Under the pieces are notes generated by a model, which saw only the letters and a program-made list of their open reading frames with translations, ran no database searches and was not told the DNA's origin. From NCBI GenBank assembly GCA_964477275.1, contig CAYZDV010000101.1, forward strand, positions 1-7,508: a stretch of DNA of 7,508 nt, in the 5' to 3' direction. A program made the translations under genes and the position numbers. This DNA comes from CAYZDV01 sp964477275 (GTDB taxonomy: Bacteria; Acidobacteriota; Aminicenantia; Aminicenantales; Aminicenantaceae). This document shows, one piece after another, positions 6,493 through 7,508 of the stretch (position 1 is its first letter; the number at the start of each line of letters is the position of its first letter).

Positions 6493-6810
6493 ATGAAAAA
6501 CTTTTCACACAGGGCTTTGGCCTTGATTCTCATCCTGGGTATTGCGGCCTTGTCTTTTTCTTATCTTCAGGCCGAAACGGCGCCAACGGCCAGCGGGAAG
6601 AAGGTCAACATCAACACCGCCTCTTCGGCCGAGCTGGAGAAGCTGCCCCGCATCGGTCCCAAGGTGGCCCAGAGAATCATCGATTTCCGGAAGGAGCACG
6701 GGAATTTCAAGAAGATCGAGGAGCTCATGAAGGTGAAGGGGATCGGAGAGAAGACATTCGAGCAGCTAAAGGACCGGATCACGGTCGCCGAACCGGCCAG
6801 GAAGGAATGA
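6493..6810 (+). CDS. ComEA-like exported helix-hairpin-helix DNA-binding protein
   Basis: A 105-residue protein. Residues 1-27 form a signal peptide or membrane anchor: basic start (MKNFSHR), hydrophobic core ALALILILGIAAL, and a possible cleavage site after LQA. After a short linker (28-36), residues 38-96 form the ComEA-type tandem helix-hairpin-helix domain, with VNINTASSAELEKLP and hairpins IGPKVAQRI (54-62) and GIGEKTFEQL (83-92). ComEA proteins bind double-stranded DNA outside the cytoplasmic membrane and help pull it in during transformation. This short signal-plus-HhH form matches those of diderm bacteria, whereas Bacillus ComEA has a longer spacer. Start choice is firm: AAAGGAGGT lies 4 nt before ATG, and a strong promoter lies upstream. 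Small HhH proteins of this type are also found where no competence is known, so its role is inferred. Its stop is separated from the convergent rdgB only by a palindromic repeat. Confidence 0.88.
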   Translation: MKNFSHRALALILILGIAALSFSYLQAETAPTASGKKVNINTASSAELEKLPRIGPKVAQRIIDFRKEHGNFKKIEELMKVKGIGEKTFEQLKDRITVAEPARKE

Positions 6811-6836
6811 GGAAAAAGGGGCCTGTCCCCTTTTCC
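6811..6836. terminator. Palindromic repeat copy 3 acting as bidirectional terminator
   Basis: The hairpin AAAAGGGG, loop CCTGT, CCCCTTTT (6814-6834) has 8 bp plus flanking GG/CC pairs across one bulged A. It fills the whole 26-bp gap between the comEA-like stop (6808-6810) and the rdgB stop (6837-6839, minus strand). A-rich on one side and T-rich on the other, it could end transcription from both directions. Its core is identical to repeat copies 1 and 2, in copy 2 orientation. Confidence 0.8.
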
Positions 6837-7436
6837 CTAAAGGTGGCGGAGGAGAAACTCTTTCAGCTTCTTGAGGGACTGTCCGCGGTGGCTCACCTGG
6901 TTTTTCTCTTCAGCCAGAAGCTCGGCAAAGGTCTTTTTCAGAGGAGGGTAGTAGAAAAGAGGGTCGTAGCCGAACCCCCGGCTGCCTCTGGGCTCCAGAG
7001 CGATGCAGCCCTGCACGGATTCCCTGATCTCTTTGATCAGTTTTCCGCTCCGGGAAAGGGCCAGGCAGGAGACAAACCGCGCCTTTCTTTTCTCCGGAGG
7101 CAGCCCTTCCATCAAAGCGAGAACCTTCTGGTTGTTTTTTTCGTCGTCCGCCCGCGGGCCGGAGAAGCGGGCAGAGAGGACTCCCGGCTCTCCACGGAGG
7201 GCTTCGACCTCAAGGCCGGAATCCTCGGCCAGAGTGAGGCCCTCCCAGCGCCGGCTGTAGAAGAGGCTTTTTCCCCTGGCAATCTCCTCAAACGTTTTTC
7301 CCTTCTCCGGAAAAGCCCTTCTGAGGCCGGCCTCCTCGAGGGATACGATTTTCAGGGGCAAATCCCGGAGGAAGCGCCTGATCTCCCTGGCCTTGCCCTG
7401 ATTGGTGGTGGCCACAAGAAGTTTTTCTTTAATCAA
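6837..7436 (-). CDS. rdgB: XTP/dITP pyrophosphatase (RdgB/HAM1 family)
   Basis: It hydrolyses dITP, ITP, XTP and dXTP to monophosphate and pyrophosphate, keeping deaminated purines out of DNA and RNA. From my chosen start it has 199 residues, normal for the family. Motifs seen are LLVATTNQGK (T10, N12, K15) at the N-terminus, LAEDSGLEVEAL (69-80, with E71 and D72), GVLSARFSG (85-93), GFGYDPLF (154-161) and SHRGQSLKKL (182-191). I chose the TTG at 7436, preceded by a weak GGAAA 6 nt away, because family members begin only a few residues before KLLVAT. An in-frame TTG at 7466 would add 10 residues but lacks a Shine-Dalgarno. The chosen start overlaps the end of the upstream minus-strand gene by 8 nt, suggesting an operon entering from the right. 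It converges on the comEA-like gene. Confidence 0.94.
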   Translation of the reverse strand: MIKEKLLVATTNQGKAREIRRFLRDLPLKIVSLEEAGLRRAFPEKGKTFEEIARGKSLFYSRRWEGLTLAEDSGLEVEALRGEPGVLSARFSGPRADDEKNNQKVLALMEGLPPEKRKARFVSCLALSRSGKLIKEIRESVQGCIALEPRGSRGFGYDPLFYYPPLKKTFAELLAEEKNQVSHRGQSLKKLKEFLLRHL

Positions 7437-7508
7437 TCCTGATTTCCGAGATTTCGCCCAGGTCAAGGAGGCTCTGGTTGAACTTCTGTTCTTTCTCGTG
7501 GGTGGCCT
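7429..7508 (-). CDS. C-terminal fragment of an unidentified minus-strand gene
   Basis: Reading leftward from the window edge, a frame is open for 25 codons and stops at TAA (7429-7431). The visible peptide has a charged first part (THEKEQKFNQ) and ends in SLLDLGEISEIRID. I do not recognise the family. rdgB often follows rph (RNase PH), whose C-terminus is also leucine-rich, but the match here is too weak to claim. Support comes from its tight 8-nt overlap with the best rdgB start, the usual look of co-transcribed genes. The fragment is short, so a chance open frame cannot be excluded. Confidence 0.55.
   Translation of the reverse strand, partial: ATHEKEQKFNQSLLDLGEISEIRID

Noticed and set aside
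6450..7442. Long plus-strand open frame (330 codons) across the comEA-like gene and antisense to rdgB
   Set aside because: It crosses two clearly identified genes and the palindromic repeat, has no Shine-Dalgarno, and its translation shows no recognisable family.

Overview
The window is about 7.5 kb of fairly GC-rich, densely coded bacterial chromosome. It holds six recognisable genes plus a gene fragment at the right edge. Gene content is housekeeping and DNA metabolism. No rRNA, tRNA, CRISPR array, insertion sequence, phage gene or transposase is visible. The source lineage cannot be fixed from the sequence. Strong Shine-Dalgarno sites, sigma-70-like promoters and the dprA-topA-xer order fit many bacteria. 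My low-confidence guess is an environmental diderm such as Acidobacteriota/Aminicenantota or Desulfobacterota, partly because G-rich dispersed palindromes like those here are familiar from such genomes.

Left to right: (1) the C-terminal ~337 residues of a concentrative nucleoside transporter (NupC/CNT family), open at the left edge; (2) a pair of perfect 29-nt repeats in inverted orientation, with a possible promoter between them; (3) a tightly coupled cluster of a two-domain universal stress protein, dprA and topA, joined by 4-nt and 1-nt overlaps; (4) a 102-bp AT-rich gap with a candidate promoter, then a Xer-type tyrosine recombinase; (5) a 159-bp gap with a degenerate repeat, an inverted repeat and a strong sigma-70-like promoter; (6) a small exported ComEA-like helix-hairpin-helix protein; (7) a third intact palindromic repeat filling the gap between convergent genes; (8) rdgB (XTP/dITP pyrophosphatase) on the minus strand; (9) the last 25 codons of another minus-strand gene overlapping the rdgB start.

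Functionally, DprA (RecA loading on incoming single strands) and ComEA-like (DNA binding outside the cytoplasmic membrane) suggest natural transformation. TopA, Xer and RdgB handle supercoiling, chromosome-dimer resolution and nucleotide-pool cleaning. The dprA-topA-xer order is a known conserved arrangement; trmFO and hslVU, its frequent companions, are absent here.

I do not see a clear undescribed system. The points most worth a second look are the altered substrate-site residues of the CNT transporter, the dispersed palindromes that touch gene ends (one abutting the usp ribosome-binding site), and the separately promoted comEA-like gene with an inverted repeat just upstream of its promoter.
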